Notes under the pieces: generated by a model
Database searches by the model: none
The model's input: the letters and a program-made list of their open reading frames with translations, nothing else
Told to the model about the DNA's origin: nothing
DNA from: JAGWBD01 sp965220615
GTDB taxonomy: Bacteria; Chloroflexota; Anaerolineae; Aggregatilineales; Phototrophicaceae
Reading direction: 5' to 3'
Assembly: GCA_965220615.1 (NCBI GenBank)
Contig: CBDCQL010000002.1
Location: 1,674,001-1,738,000 of the forward strand
DNA: 64,000 nt
Program-made: the position numbers and the translations under genes
Part shown: piece after piece, positions 63,095 to 64,000 of the stretch
Numbering within the stretch: position 1 is the first letter of the stretch
Layout: each line of letters starts with the position of its first letter

Positions 63095-64000
63095 CACTCG
63101 CCCTCAACGACGCGAATGAAGATTTCGCTCAATCCAGGCGTCGCCAGTTCGAAGCGGCGAATCTGCATGTCGCCGGCGGCGGCAATGGCGGCCAACACCG
63201 AATCCGGCGAGCTTTCCGGCTCCAGCCGCAACAAGGATTCACCAGGTCTTTCACCCGCTTCCACGGCGCTGACGCCCGCCAGTCGCGACCAGTCCCCCTG
63301 ACCTTCGACCAGGAGCGCATGGCTGGCAAACTGGCGCCGGATCTCCGCCACCGGGCCGTAGAGCTTCTGCCGGCCCTGGCTGATCATCAACAGGCGGTCG
63401 GCCATGGCCTCCACCTGGTGCATCTGGTGCGTGCTCATGACAATGGCCACGCCTCTGGCGCGCATCTCGCGCAGCAGGGTCTCCAGCACCTGGGTATTGA
63501 CCGGATCCAGACCTGAAAAGGGCTCGTCGACGATGATGAGTTCCGGCTCGTGCAGCACGGTGACGGCAAACTGCACCTTCTGCTGCATGCCCTTGCTCAA
63601 TTCCCGTACCTTGCTGCCCGCATGAGCGTCCAGATCAAGGCGCTCCAGCAGTGCCAGACTATGGGACCGCGCCGCTTTGGCATCCATGCCCTTCAACTGG
63701 CCGAGATAGACCATCACCTCCAGCACGGGCGCGTTGCGATAAAGGCCGCGCTCCTCCGGCAGATAGCCGATTCGCCGGGCGACGGGGGCTCCGGCCGCCT
63801 GGCCCAGGACAGTGATGCTGCCGCTGTCCGGCCGCAGAATGTCGAGAATCATGCGTATGGTGGTCGTCTTGCCGGAGCCGTTGGGGCCCAGCAGGGCGAA
63901 GACCTCGCCGCGTTCTACCCGAAAGTCGAGGCCGTCCACCGCCCTTGTCCTGCCGTAACTCTTGCTGATGTCCCTGGCGATAATGGCAGCTTCAGCGGAG
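63094..64000 (-). CDS. ABC transporter ATPase, NatA-like (5' end missing)
   Basis: The frame stays open to the window edge, so a few N-terminal residues are missing; upstream codons read DISKSYGRTRAVDGL. Walker A is GPNGSGKTT, the signature is ELSKGMQQKVQ, Walker B IIVDEPFSGLDP, and the H-loop STHQMHQVE. A C-terminal accessory domain follows (about the last 90 residues). It energises the two downstream permeases. Confidence 0.93.
   Translation of the reverse strand, partial: SAEAAIIARDISKSYGRTRAVDGLDFRVERGEVFALLGPNGSGKTTTIRMILDILRPDSGSITVLGQAAGAPVARRIGYLPEERGLYRNAPVLEVMVYLGQLKGMDAKAARSHSLALLERLDLDAHAGSKVRELSKGMQQKVQFAVTVLHEPELIIVDEPFSGLDPVNTQVLETLLREMRARGVAIVMSTHQMHQVEAMADRLLMISQGRQKLYGPVAEIRRQFASHALLVEGQGDWSRLAGVSAVEAGERPGESLLRLEPESSPDSVLAAIAAAGDMQIRRFELATPGLSEIFIRVVEGE

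Overview
The window is 64 kb of dense bacterial chromosome with high GC. Genes are packed with frequent ATGA, GTGA and TAATG overlaps, and no stretch longer than 300 bases lacks a gene. There is no rRNA, phage, IS element or CRISPR array. The taxon is inferred, not shown. Thr/Pro-rich linkers after lipoprotein lipoboxes, LplC/MalFG-type sugar importers beside sulfatases, AddAB instead of RecBCD, a Min/Mre/Rod cluster, and no outer-membrane or LPS genes all fit a member of Chloroflexota (Anaerolineae or a relative). This call is of moderate confidence.

Layout. (1) 1-7142, plus strand: a glycan-use operon with the end of an LplC-type permease, an aldolase/NAL-family enzyme, a BNR protein with a lectin-like insert, a sulfatase, a GH33 sialidase and a second sulfatase. 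None of the complete enzymes has a signal peptide, so processing is probably intracellular. (2) 7174-11091, minus strand: a second sugar ABC importer ending at a strong terminator hairpin; its MalF-like subunit is enlarged to about 12 membrane helices. (3) 11384-13673: an APH-fold kinase coupled to an enolase-like protein with altered active-site residues. (4) 13670-19631: MFS exporter, fluoride channel, UppP, LysM lipoprotein, ribosomal protein L19, an AlbA-type regulator and a small membrane protein.

(5) 19666-32613, minus strand: about 13 kb read in one direction. It holds mreB-mreC-mreD-mrdA, an unknown multi-pass membrane protein, minC-minD-minE-rodA, then gltX, a tandem array of four tRNA-Gln copies, and glnS. 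Cell shape, division-site placement and Glu/Gln-tRNA charging lie end to end. (6) 32682-40402: tilS, an orphan response regulator, a Clp/Hsp100 ATPase with a dead first AAA domain, a phosphohexomutase with a methyltransferase, and a receiver-like/roadblock-like protein. (7) 40412-48497: an SH3/CARDB lipoprotein, miaB, a TPR protein, a hydroxypyruvate-isomerase-like enzyme with a c-type cytochrome, then a GT4 glycosyltransferase, methylglyoxal synthase and a choline-sulfatase-like enzyme. (8) 48494-55110: addB-addA. (9) 55248-60641: glycogen genes glgA-glgC-glgP. (10) 60648-64000: a NatA/NatB-type ABC exporter cut by the window edge.

Many intergenic gaps carry a recognisable sigma-70 promoter, and an unusual share have an extended -10 (TG-n-TATAAT type). 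The most notable items are the tRNA-Gln array with two chimeric copies, the enolase-like/kinase pair, the Clp ATPase with degenerate D1, and the signal-less sulfatase/sialidase locus.
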